Origin: an uncultured Gemmatimonadota bacterium
GTDB lineage: Bacteria; Gemmatimonadota; Gemmatimonadetes; Gemmatimonadales; Gemmatimonadaceae
Assembly (NCBI GenBank): GCA_903882745.1
Contig: CAIRYG010000014.1
Span: 124,001-188,000, forward strand
DNA: 64,000 bases
Reading direction: 5' to 3'
Part shown: positions 36,219-44,172 of the stretch, piece by piece
How the letters are laid out: every line of letters starts with the position of its first letter
Numbering within the stretch: position 1 is the first letter of the stretch
Position numbers and translations under genes: made by a program
The notes under the pieces: generated by a model
What the model was told of the DNA's origin: nothing
What the model saw: the letters and a program-made list of their open reading frames with translations, nothing else
The model's database searches: none

Positions 36219-37619
36219 ATGCCAAACGCGACAGAAACAGAAAAAGGTTCATCGCTCCAGCGCCGACTTGGGCTGTGGAGCGCCATGGCGGTCGTCATTG
36301 GGTCGACGATCGGCTCCGGAATCTTCCGCTCACCAGCGGGAATCGCTGATAAACTTCCCGGTCCGCTGCCCATGATGGCGGTGTGGGTCGCCGGAGGAAT
36401 ATTCGCCCTGTGTGGGGCGCTCACCATGGCGGAGATCGGGACGGCCTTCCCGCAGACGGGGGGCGTCTACGTCTTTTGTCGCGAGGGATGGGGCCGACTC
36501 GCGGGTTTCCTCTTCGGGTGGGGGCAAGTGATCATGATCCGCGCGGCCTCCCTCGGCGCTATTGCGATCACTTTTTCTGAGTACGCATTCCGTGTGAGCG
36601 GCATCGACCCGGCCGCGCCGCAGAACGCACACCATGTGAAGTGGCTCGCCGCGGGGGCGATCTTGCTCACCGGCGGCTTCAACTACGTGGGTGTCCGCTT
36701 TGCCGCAGCGGTGAGCAACTTCACCGTGCTGGCCAAATACGGCGGCCTGCTGTTTATCGTGATTGTTGCCTTCGTGATTGGGCTCCCGCAGACGCACGGT
36801 GGCAACTACACGCCGCTCGCGCCCGCCGGGAGCTTTACCCTCCCGATGTTCGGCCTCGCCTTGGTAAGTACGCTCTGGGCGTTCGACGGGTGGGCCGATC
36901 TCGCCTACAACGCCGGTGAGGTGAAAGATCCCGGCACGAACATTCCACGGGCGCTGATTGGCGGCACGCTCGCGGTGCTCGCGATCTATCTCGCGGCGAA
37001 CCTGGCCTACCTGGCGGTGCTGCCCGTCGAGACCATGCGCCACTCCAAGCTGGTGGCAGCCGACGTGGCGCAGTTGGTGATTGGCCCGGTCGGCGTCGTG
37101 TTCGTGAGTGTGACCGTCATGATTTCGACCTTCGGCACGCTCAACACCGTGCTCTTCACGAGCCCGCGCGTGTTCTTTGCGATGGCCGAGGACGGCCTGT
37201 TCTTCAAGCCGGTGGCCAAGGTGCATCCCAAGTTTGGGACGCCCTATGTGGCCATCACGATGACCGCCTGTTTTGGGGCGGCCTATGTGCTGTTCTTGTC
37301 GTTCGACCAGCTGGCCGATGCCTTTGTGACCGCCTTTCTGCCGTTCTATTTGCTTGCCGTGGCGGCGATTTTCCGGCTCCGTGGCCGGCCAGGGTACGCG
37401 CCGACCTTCCGGGTCCCGTTGTTCCCCTTTGTTCCGCTCCTGTTCATTGCCTCGGTGCTGTATTTGCTCGGGAACGCCCTCGTTCAGACGGATAGCCGGA
37501 TGCCGACCCTGATAGTGCTGGGGCTGGTCGCCACGGGGATTCCGGTCTTCTACCTGACGGTGGGGCGGAAATCGGCCGACCGGCGGCACACACCGGAAAA
37601 CGCCGGCAAAGGCCGGTGA
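36219..37619 (+). CDS. APC family amino acid permease
   Basis: 466 residues from ATG 36219. About 12 membrane helices. First helix IGSTIGSGIFRSPAGIA with the GSGIF motif; TGGVYVFCREGWG; and WAFDGWADLAYNAGEVKDPG, typical of LAT-like/APC transporters. The gene is divergent from the small membrane gene. A G/C-rich inverted repeat 30 bases after the stop may be its terminator. Confidence 0.91.
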   Translation: MPNATETEKGSSLQRRLGLWSAMAVVIGSTIGSGIFRSPAGIADKLPGPLPMMAVWVAGGIFALCGALTMAEIGTAFPQTGGVYVFCREGWGRLAGFLFGWGQVIMIRAASLGAIAITFSEYAFRVSGIDPAAPQNAHHVKWLAAGAILLTGGFNYVGVRFAAAVSNFTVLAKYGGLLFIVIVAFVIGLPQTHGGNYTPLAPAGSFTLPMFGLALVSTLWAFDGWADLAYNAGEVKDPGTNIPRALIGGTLAVLAIYLAANLAYLAVLPVETMRHSKLVAADVAQLVIGPVGVVFVSVTVMISTFGTLNTVLFTSPRVFFAMAEDGLFFKPVAKVHPKFGTPYVAITMTACFGAAYVLFLSFDQLADAFVTAFLPFYLLAVAAIFRLRGRPGYAPTFRVPLFPFVPLLFIASVLYLLGNALVQTDSRMPTLIVLGLVATGIPVFYLTVGRKSADRRHTPENAGKGR

Positions 37620-37648
37620 CGGCTATCGCGGCCCGTGGGTAGAGCATA

Positions 37649-37680
37649 GAGGGGGCTGGGGCGGTCGCCTTGGCCCCCTC
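37649..37680 (+). terminator. Putative terminator after the second APC permease
   Basis: GAGGGGGC at 37649-37656 pairs with GCCCCCTC at 37673-37680; the 16-nt interior has a smaller GCG-GT-CGC pairing. No T-tract follows. Modest support. Confidence 0.4.
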
Positions 37681-37723
37681 GATGTCCCCCTGGGTTCGTG
37701 ACTCGTCGGTTACTCTGTATGCG

Positions 37724-37753
37724 TTGACCCCGGGGGGCATTCGGCGGTAGTTT
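37724..37753 (+). promoter_or_regulatory. Candidate promoter of the TonB-dependent receptor gene
   Basis: TTGACC (37724-37729), 18 bases, then TAGTTT (37748-37753), 50 bases before the ATG at 37803. Consensus match is partial. The receptor has C-ended codons and a solid terminator array, suggesting strong expression. Confidence 0.35.
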
Positions 37754-37802
37754 TATGTCTTGTAGTCTGTACCCCACTTTCCTTACATCAGGACCCCAAC
37801 AC

Positions 37803-40800
37803 ATGCTGAAATTTCGGTGGAGCACGGTGCTGTCGGCAGTCGCTGCGATCGGGTTGTTCGCAGCCGCTGCAGGCGCGCAGGTGACCACGGGCTCTATTGC
37901 CGGCCGCGTGACCGACGCGACGGGCAAGCCCGTGGAAGGCGCGCAGGTGCAAGTTGCAAATGCGAGCAACGGTCTCGCGCGCGCGACTGTCACGAATTCT
38001 GACGGCCGCTACACGGTCCTCGGCCTCGAGGTCGGTGACGGCTACGCCGTGACCGCGAAGCGCATTGGCTACCAGCCGCTCACGAAGTCGAGCCAGACCG
38101 TTGGTCTTGGCATCGCGACCCGTGCCGACTTCACGCTGACGGCGCAGGCTGCCCAGCTGTCGAGCATCAAGGTCACGGTGACCACCGACCCGGTCATCAG
38201 CCCCAACAAGATGGGCTCGGGCGTGGCGATCACCGACTCGTCGCTCCATCGTCTGCCGACGCTGAACCGCACGTTCACGGACTTCGTGACGCTCGCGCCG
38301 CAGGTGTCGAGCTCCGGCCCGGGTCTCTCGGGCGCCGGCGCCAACAACCGCTACAACAACATTCAGATCGACGGCTCGACCGAAAAGGATCTTTTCGGTC
38401 TCGGATCGACGGGTCAGCCTGGCGGTCAGGCCGGCGGTAAGTCGATCGGCATCGAAGCGGTGAAGTCGTACCAGGTGCTGCTCTCCCCGTACGACGTGCG
38501 CTACGGCAACTTCTCCGGCCTGCTCGTGAACGCCGTGACGAAGAGCGGTTCCAACCAGTTCCACGGCAGCAGCTATTACTACCTCCGCGATTCGTCGCTG
38601 ACGCGCAAGCAGTCGTACCTGGGCTTCTTCTCGCAGAAGCAGTACGGATTCACGCTGAGCGGTCCGATTGTGAAGAACAAGGTGTTCTTCTTCTTGAACC
38701 CGGAGTTCCAGGCGCAAAACCAGCCCGCGAGCGGTTGGTTCATTGGCGGCCCGTACACCGGAATGCCCCCCGTTGCCGATATCACGCGCATGCAGACCTT
38801 GCTCAGCGCCAACGGCTACAAGGGCGTCGGGGACGGCGGCCAGCGTAACAACACCAACCCGCTGACCAACCTCTTCTTCCGTCTCGACTTCCAGGGCCTC
38901 CCGTGGAACTCGACGCTCACGATCCGTGACAACTACGGTCACGCCGATCAGGACGTCTTCTCGCGCGGCACCAGCGGCACGATGGCGCTGACCGACAATG
39001 GCTACACCTTCAAGTCGGACAAGAACGCCGTCGTGGCCCAGCTCAAGTCGGCCTTCTCGAACGGCACGTACAACGAGCTCTACCTGGGCGTCACGCACAT
39101 CCGCGACGCCCGCGTGACCTTCATTGACCCGACGAGCCCGATGGTCACCTCGCGCTCGTCCCTGTCCGCGGTCTCGCTCGTCGCCGGTGCAGAGCGCTCC
39201 TCGCAGGCGAACCAGCTCGATCAGGATGTCAAGGAAGTCACCGATAACTTCACGTTCTCGCTTGGCGCAGACCATCGCGTCACGGTCGGCACGCAGAATC
39301 AGTGGTACAAGGTCCGCAACCTGTTCGGTCAGAACCGGTACGGCGACTGGACGTTCAACTCGCTCGACTCGCTCGCCGGCACCTGCTCCACCTGCGCCGG
39401 TACCGCTGTCGCGCAGCAGTTCCGCGTTGGCGTTCCGGCCCAGGCCGGTTCGGACGGCGCCGTGCGCTTCACCCAGCGCACGCATTCGTTCTACCTGCAG
39501 GATGAGTGGGCTGCCACGAGCCGCCTGAACATCTCGCTCGGCCTCCGCGCCGACGCGTCGTTCTTTGACACGGCCATCCCGCTCAACCAGGGCGTGCTCG
39601 ACACCCTCGGGCGCGACACCCGCAAGTTCCCGACCGGCAACTGGCAGTATGCCCCGCGCGTCGGCTTCAACTGGGACGCCACTGGCGACGGCAAGAATCA
39701 GGTCCGTGGCGGCGTCGGCATCTTCACCGGTCAGCCCGCCTTCGTGTGGATGGCCAACGAGTACCAGAACTCCGGTCTGACTGGTTACAACCAGCTGACC
39801 TGCAACGGCACCGCGGCGACCGGCACGAACCTGCCGCCGGTCTTCAACGCGGGCTCGATTGCAACGCCCCCGACCTCGTGCCGCCTCGGTGCCTCCGCTC
39901 CGGCCGGCTCCGTTGCCCTCTCCGCCGCTGCTGGTGGCGAAGTCGACGTGGCGCGCTCGGACCTGAAGTTCCCGCAGACGATGCGTTACACCCTCGGCTT
40001 CGACAAGGAACTCGCCGCGGGCTACATCTTTACCGCCGAGTACATGTACTCGCGCGGGTTGAACCAGCTGTTCTACCAGAACATCGCCCTCGGCGGTGTG
40101 CAGGGTGTGGATCGCTACGGCCGCGTGATGTATGGCCCGGCGCCGTTGCAGCCGGTCAAGGTCGGTGGCTCGTACACGCCGTCGACGGCGCTTGCGACCG
40201 GTGGCTACAGCCGCACGCAGGTGTTTGAGATCAGCAACTCGTCCAAGGATTGGTCGCAGCAGTTCACGATCGGCCTGACCCGCCGCTACTCGAACGACTT
40301 CGAGGCCTCGCTCTTCTATACGCACACGGATGCCCGCGATGTGCAGAGCTTGACCTCGTCCACGACGAGCTCGCAGTACACCTTCGGCAAGTCGTACGGC
40401 GCGGTTGCGCAGAACGTGCAGGAGCTCGGCCACTCGGTGTTCGAGACCCCGCATCGTATCGTGTTCAACGGCACGTACACCTTCCAGCCGACCGGCACCG
40501 ATCTCTCGCTTATGTACATCGGCGAGTCGGGTCAGCGCTTCCACTACACCTATGGTGGCAGCAGCAGCGGCGACATGAACGGCGACGGCATCGGCAACGA
40601 CGCCATCTACGTGCCGAAGAACGTCCGCGACTCGAACGAAATCATCTTCGTCACGAACGGCACGACGACCATCGCGCAGCAGCAGGACGCGTTGGAAGCG
40701 TTCATCAACGCGAACAAGTGCATCAAGGACCAGGTGGGCACGATCATGCAGCGCAACAGCTGCAGCGAGCCGTTCCACCACACGGTCAACTTCTCGCTCC

Positions 40801-41126
40801 GTCAGCGCCTCGGTGGGCTGTTCGGCTTGGCGAAGAATGGCAATGACTCGCAGCTCAATCGCATCCAGTTCCAGTGGGACATTTTCAACGTCGCGAACTT
40901 CATCAATCGCGCGTGGGGCTTGTACCCGTCGTCGGGCTTCGGCAGCATCAACCTGCTGTCGTACAGCTCGAAGGAAACTGGGTCGATGATCACCAAGGAC
41001 GGCCTCGGTGCCGGCGGACTCGGCGCGCGCGCCAAGTACACCTACAGCCCGAGCTTCACCTTCACGAACGACCAGAACATCAGCAGCAACTACCGCATGC
41101 AGATGGCGCTGCGGTACAGCTTCTAA
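37803..41126 (+). CDS. TonB-dependent receptor, Oar-like, with N-terminal carboxypeptidase-regulatory domain
   Basis: 1107 residues. Signal peptide ending AAAAGAQ. A CarboxypepD_reg (beta-sandwich) domain follows (VTTGSIAGRVTDATGKPVEG and RYTVLGLEVGDGYAVTAKR). A plug domain covers roughly residues 130-250 (SGVAITDSSLHRLPTLNRT, NNRYNNIQIDGS). The remainder is a beta-barrel ending RMQMALRYSF with the C-terminal Phe needed for BAM. Resembles Oar/SusC-like receptors. Ligand unknown. Codon use is strongly C-ended compared with neighbours, as for abundant outer-membrane proteins. No separate SusD gene is present. Confidence 0.92.
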   Translation: MLKFRWSTVLSAVAAIGLFAAAAGAQVTTGSIAGRVTDATGKPVEGAQVQVANASNGLARATVTNSDGRYTVLGLEVGDGYAVTAKRIGYQPLTKSSQTVGLGIATRADFTLTAQAAQLSSIKVTVTTDPVISPNKMGSGVAITDSSLHRLPTLNRTFTDFVTLAPQVSSSGPGLSGAGANNRYNNIQIDGSTEKDLFGLGSTGQPGGQAGGKSIGIEAVKSYQVLLSPYDVRYGNFSGLLVNAVTKSGSNQFHGSSYYYLRDSSLTRKQSYLGFFSQKQYGFTLSGPIVKNKVFFFLNPEFQAQNQPASGWFIGGPYTGMPPVADITRMQTLLSANGYKGVGDGGQRNNTNPLTNLFFRLDFQGLPWNSTLTIRDNYGHADQDVFSRGTSGTMALTDNGYTFKSDKNAVVAQLKSAFSNGTYNELYLGVTHIRDARVTFIDPTSPMVTSRSSLSAVSLVAGAERSSQANQLDQDVKEVTDNFTFSLGADHRVTVGTQNQWYKVRNLFGQNRYGDWTFNSLDSLAGTCSTCAGTAVAQQFRVGVPAQAGSDGAVRFTQRTHSFYLQDEWAATSRLNISLGLRADASFFDTAIPLNQGVLDTLGRDTRKFPTGNWQYAPRVGFNWDATGDGKNQVRGGVGIFTGQPAFVWMANEYQNSGLTGYNQLTCNGTAATGTNLPPVFNAGSIATPPTSCRLGASAPAGSVALSAAAGGEVDVARSDLKFPQTMRYTLGFDKELAAGYIFTAEYMYSRGLNQLFYQNIALGGVQGVDRYGRVMYGPAPLQPVKVGGSYTPSTALATGGYSRTQVFEISNSSKDWSQQFTIGLTRRYSNDFEASLFYTHTDARDVQSLTSSTTSSQYTFGKSYGAVAQNVQELGHSVFETPHRIVFNGTYTFQPTGTDLSLMYIGESGQRFHYTYGGSSSGDMNGDGIGNDAIYVPKNVRDSNEIIFVTNGTTTIAQQQDALEAFINANKCIKDQVGTIMQRNSCSEPFHHTVNFSLRQRLGGLFGLAKNGNDSQLNRIQFQWDIFNVANFINRAWGLYPSSGFGSINLLSYSSKETGSMITKDGLGAGGLGARAKYTYSPSFTFTNDQNISSNYRMQMALRYSF

Positions 41127-41144
41127 GCGGCACCTGCACTAAGC

Positions 41145-41178
41145 GAAGCCCCGGGGCGCGAACGCGTCCCGGGGCTTC
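41145..41178 (+). terminator. Hairpin 1 after the TonB-dependent receptor gene
   Basis: 11-bp stem GAAGCCCCGGG / CCCGGGGCTTC with a 12-nt interior that is itself partly paired (GCGCG-AA-CGCGT). It lies 19 bases after the receptor stop. Acts as a terminator candidate, although a T-tract is not obvious. Confidence 0.7.
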
Positions 41179-41195
41179 GTGCATCATGCACGAAG
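41175..41195 (+). repeat. Bridging hairpin that overlaps both terminators
   Basis: CTTCGTGCA / TGCACGAAG with loop TCA, a perfect 9-bp stem that shares bases with the right arm of hairpin 1 and the left arm of hairpin 2. It cannot form at the same time as either. Confidence 0.6.
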
Positions 41196-41226
41196 GGCCC
41201 GAATCGTCACCGATTCGGGCCCTTCG
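41191..41226. terminator. Hairpin 2, bidirectional terminator between TonB receptor and mlaD
   Basis: 16-bp perfect stem CGAAGGGCCCGAATCG / CGATTCGGGCCCTTCG with loop TCAC, lying between convergent genes (receptor stop 41126, mlaD stop 41262). Probably stops transcription from both sides. Confidence 0.75.
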
Positions 41227-41261
41227 CGGTAGCTATGAACGCTGCGGAGAAGCGGGGCGCT

Positions 41262-42143
41262 CTAGAAGATCGAGAACTTGATGTACTTACGGGGGTTCTT
41301 CTGGAAGTCCGCGGTGAGCGAGTCCAGGCGCTGCAGGAGCGCACGAACGTCATTGTACATGGCAGGGTCGTTCATGAGCTTCCCGGCCGTCCCAGGGCCC
41401 TCGCTGGCCTTCAGGAGCACGCCGTTGAGCTTGTCCGTGGTGTTCTTGAGGTCAGCGGCCAGTTGCGAGACGTTGGTGGCCGTCGCCCGCAGGGCCCGAA
41501 CGGTGGAGTCCACCTGCGCCGAGTCGACGGAGTTGGCCAACCGCCGTATGGACGCCTGAGTCTTGGTGAGTTCTGCGTTCTGCTGAGCGGCGACGTCCTG
41601 CAGTTCCTTCATGAGTTCTGAGGACTGCCGGATGGCTTGGCGGATCTCGGTGAAGCCGCCCGTCTCGACCAGTTCTTTGTTGAGTGCCGCGGTGAGGACC
41701 GAGATGCGGCCGGCGATCGTGTCGACGCGGGCCAGCACGTCGCCGATCTGCGGGGTCGGGTGGCCGGCAAGGATGGTGTCGCCCTCGCTGACCGCCTGGA
41801 TGTTCGGCTTGTCGGGGTGCAACGCGATCAGCTGGTCGCCGAAGAAGCCGTTGGGCTCGATCGTCGCCGTGGTGCCGCGCGGCACGTGGTATTCCTTGCG
41901 GATACGGAACTTGACGATGAGCAGGCCATCCGACTGGATGTCCACGCTCTCCACGTAGCCCACATTCACGCCGGCCAGCAACACCGGTTGCCCCTGCTTG
42001 AGCCCCGCGCCCCAGGTGAACTTGGCGAAGAGCGGATAGCCCGGCTGCAGTCCGCCACGGGCAAGCCAGAGCGACCCCACGACCAAGGCCGCGACTGCGA
42101 CCGTCGTGGTGAGTCCAACGAGTACTTCGTCTCGACGCTTCAT
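41262..42143 (-). CDS. MlaD/MCE family lipid-transport protein
   Basis: 293 residues. N-terminal membrane anchor (LVGLTTTVAVAALVVGSLWL) followed by one MCE domain (FTWGAGLKQGQPVLLAGVNVG, TATIEPNGFFGDQLIALHP). The C-terminal half is a long amphipathic helical segment (RQAIRQSSELMKELQDVAAQ, SVDSAQVDSTVRALRATATN), longer than in E. coli MlaD (183 residues), as in MCE proteins that form a tunnel across the periplasm. The start overlaps mlaE (ATGA). Confidence 0.93.
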   Translation of the reverse strand: MKRRDEVLVGLTTTVAVAALVVGSLWLARGGLQPGYPLFAKFTWGAGLKQGQPVLLAGVNVGYVESVDIQSDGLLIVKFRIRKEYHVPRGTTATIEPNGFFGDQLIALHPDKPNIQAVSEGDTILAGHPTPQIGDVLARVDTIAGRISVLTAALNKELVETGGFTEIRQAIRQSSELMKELQDVAAQQNAELTKTQASIRRLANSVDSAQVDSTVRALRATATNVSQLAADLKNTTDKLNGVLLKASEGPGTAGKLMNDPAMYNDVRALLQRLDSLTADFQKNPRKYIKFSIF

Positions 42144-42982
42144 CCCTGAAGATACGGTGCGAGGAGGACCGCCGTGGTCGCATCGAGCACGAGGATCCAG
42201 ATCGAGGAGATGACGACCGCCTTGGCGGTTGCCTTCCCCACTCCCTCGGCGCCGGCCTGTGTCACGTATCCCTCAAAGGTGCAGAGATAGGCGATGGCGG
42301 CCCCGAAGAGCGTGGACTTGATCAAACTATAGGTCACTTGGAACGGATCGTACCCCAGGCGGACCCCATCCATGAATGCCGACATCTGGACATCCGTCAA
42401 CGTGACGGCCGCCAGCATGCCGGAGGTCACACCGCAGACGTTCGCGATGATCGTGAGTACCGGGAGCATAAGAATCGCCGCAATCAGCCGCGGCACCACC
42501 AGATACGCCACCGGGTCGTAGGAGAGCGTTTCCAGCGCGTCGATCTGCTCGGTGACGCGCATGGTCCCGATCTCGGCCGTCATCTTGGCCCCGATTCGCC
42601 CTGCCAGTACCAGGCCCGTGAGCAGCGGCCCCGTTTCGAGAATGACGATTTGGCGGACCGACAGACCCACGATCGTGAGTTGGATACCCGGGAAAAGCTG
42701 GTACCGGATCTGCAGCGCGATCACCCCGCCAATAAACGACGCCACCATCATCACGAGCGGCACCGAATCCACGCCAATCGCCCGCATCTGGGGCATGACC
42801 AGCGGGAGGTAGGTCTGCGGCTCCCCAAAGGCGCGCTTGAGGTCGCGGAGGAAGAGCGCCCGCTGTCCGATGCCTTGGAAGAACCCGAGCGTCGCCGTCG
42901 ATACCCTACGGAAGTACAGCAAGGGAGCTCGCTGTACCACAGGGAAGGTGTTGGTGTGGCGGCGTTCGACGGACGGGGTCAC
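42140..42982 (-). CDS. MlaE-type ABC transporter permease
   Basis: 280 residues. Permease of a phospholipid transport system; motifs FIGGVIALQIRYQLFP, ETGPLLTGLVLAGRIGAKMTAEIGTMRVTEQIDAL and the C-terminal VLDATTAVLL are typical. GTG start at 42982. No MlaF ATPase is adjacent, so the ATPase must be encoded elsewhere. The 92-base gap to lptG holds no clear signal. Confidence 0.94.
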   Translation of the reverse strand: MTPSVERRHTNTFPVVQRAPLLYFRRVSTATLGFFQGIGQRALFLRDLKRAFGEPQTYLPLVMPQMRAIGVDSVPLVMMVASFIGGVIALQIRYQLFPGIQLTIVGLSVRQIVILETGPLLTGLVLAGRIGAKMTAEIGTMRVTEQIDALETLSYDPVAYLVVPRLIAAILMLPVLTIIANVCGVTSGMLAAVTLTDVQMSAFMDGVRLGYDPFQVTYSLIKSTLFGAAIAYLCTFEGYVTQAGAEGVGKATAKAVVISSIWILVLDATTAVLLAPYLQG

Positions 42983-43074
42983 GCGTCTCCTACGAGGGGC
43001 AGTGTACGGCGGGTTTCACGAAGCGGCACGGAGCACCGAACCCTTGGGTTCGAATCCTCAGGCTCGACCCTTCT

Positions 43075-44172
43075 TCAGGTTCGAACCTTCGCGAGCAGCC
43101 ATATCCCCACCACACTGAACAAGATGCCAGGAAGCCAGGCCGCTAACTCGGGGTTCACGATCCCCTTGGCACCGATCGCCTGGGTGAGCTGCACCAGCAT
43201 AAGAAATATAACGGTTGTGCCCAAGCTGATTCCTACCCCAATGGCCGCTCCGCCACGCTGGTTGGAGGTCGCGAGCGGTGCCCCAAACAGCATAATGATC
43301 AGGCATGTGGCGGGGATCGCGATTTTGAGCATCCGCTCCGTGCGCAGTTTGTTCACGTCGCTGCCCGAGCGCTGCATGGCCTGAATAAAGAGCCCGAGAT
43401 CGTAGTACCCCATTTCCTCGGGGGCCTTGGGGTTCACCATCAGATGTTCGGGTTGCTCCGTGAAGTGCCGGTCGCGGAGCGAGTCGAACTTGATCGTGAG
43501 GTTGGTGGAATCGTCGAGCAACACGTGCATGGCACCGTCGCCCAACTGCCAGCCCCCGCGCTTCGTGCTGTAGTCGGCACGGCGCGCCGTGATGTACTGC
43601 GTGGGATAATCTGGCCCGTTTCCCTTGCGGTCGATCTGCAACCCTTCAAGCAACTTGAGCGGTACGTTCGCGCTCGCGATCTGGTACACGCGTCCCCCCT
43701 CCGCTGTCGCGAAGGTGAAGTTGTAGCGATTCAGGACATCGTGCATCCGCTTGTCTTGCAGCAGTTCGTCGCGTCGCGCGTTGGCGCGCGGGGCTACCGC
43801 CGAGAGCACAAGGGCAAGTGCGGTGGCAAGGGTCGCCCCGATGGCGATCGGCGCAATGAACCGATGAAAGCTGATCCCCGACGCCTTTGCCGCGGTAATC
43901 TCGGAGTGGCGCGTGAAGCCGCCAATGGAGAACACGGTCGCGAACAGCACCGAGGCCGGGAGCACCAAGAGCATCGTTGACGGCACGCCGTATAGATACG
44001 ATTTGGCGATTGCCGCCGGCGCAAGATTTGCCGCCAGGTAGGCCCCGAGGCTTTCCGTGACGTCAATAACAATGACGAGAATCGGGAAGCCGAGTGCGGT
44101 GGCAACCATGATCTTCAGAAACTCACTGAAGACATAGCGGTCGAGTGGGTGGAGCAGGCGTCGCGCTGTCAT
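43075..44172 (-). CDS. lptG: LptG-like LPS transport permease (YjgP/YjgQ family)
   Basis: 365 residues from ATG 44172. Six-helix inner-membrane permease of the Lpt machine that extracts lipopolysaccharide. Motifs: DRYVFSEFLKIMVATALGFP, PSTMLLVLPASVLFATVFSIGGFTRHSEITAAKASG (the family signature), and the C-terminal membrane helices. The middle is the periplasmic jelly-roll domain. Its start overlaps lptF (ATGA). Confidence 0.92.
   Translation of the reverse strand: MTARRLLHPLDRYVFSEFLKIMVATALGFPILVIVIDVTESLGAYLAANLAPAAIAKSYLYGVPSTMLLVLPASVLFATVFSIGGFTRHSEITAAKASGISFHRFIAPIAIGATLATALALVLSAVAPRANARRDELLQDKRMHDVLNRYNFTFATAEGGRVYQIASANVPLKLLEGLQIDRKGNGPDYPTQYITARRADYSTKRGGWQLGDGAMHVLLDDSTNLTIKFDSLRDRHFTEQPEHLMVNPKAPEEMGYYDLGLFIQAMQRSGSDVNKLRTERMLKIAIPATCLIIMLFGAPLATSNQRGGAAIGVGISLGTTVIFLMLVQLTQAIGAKGIVNPELAAWLPGILFSVVGIWLLAKVRT

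Noticed and set aside
37788-40781. 997-residue open frame antisense to the TonB receptor gene
   Set aside because: It arises from strongly C-ended codons of the receptor on the other strand; its composition (Arg/Val/His/Glu-rich, no domain) is that of an antisense shadow.
42983-43090. tRNA-like T-loop GGTTCGAATCC with repeated TTCGAA motifs
   Set aside because: The flanking T-stem pairs poorly, no acceptor or anticodon stem can be drawn, and no CCA follows; partly inside the lptG 3' end.
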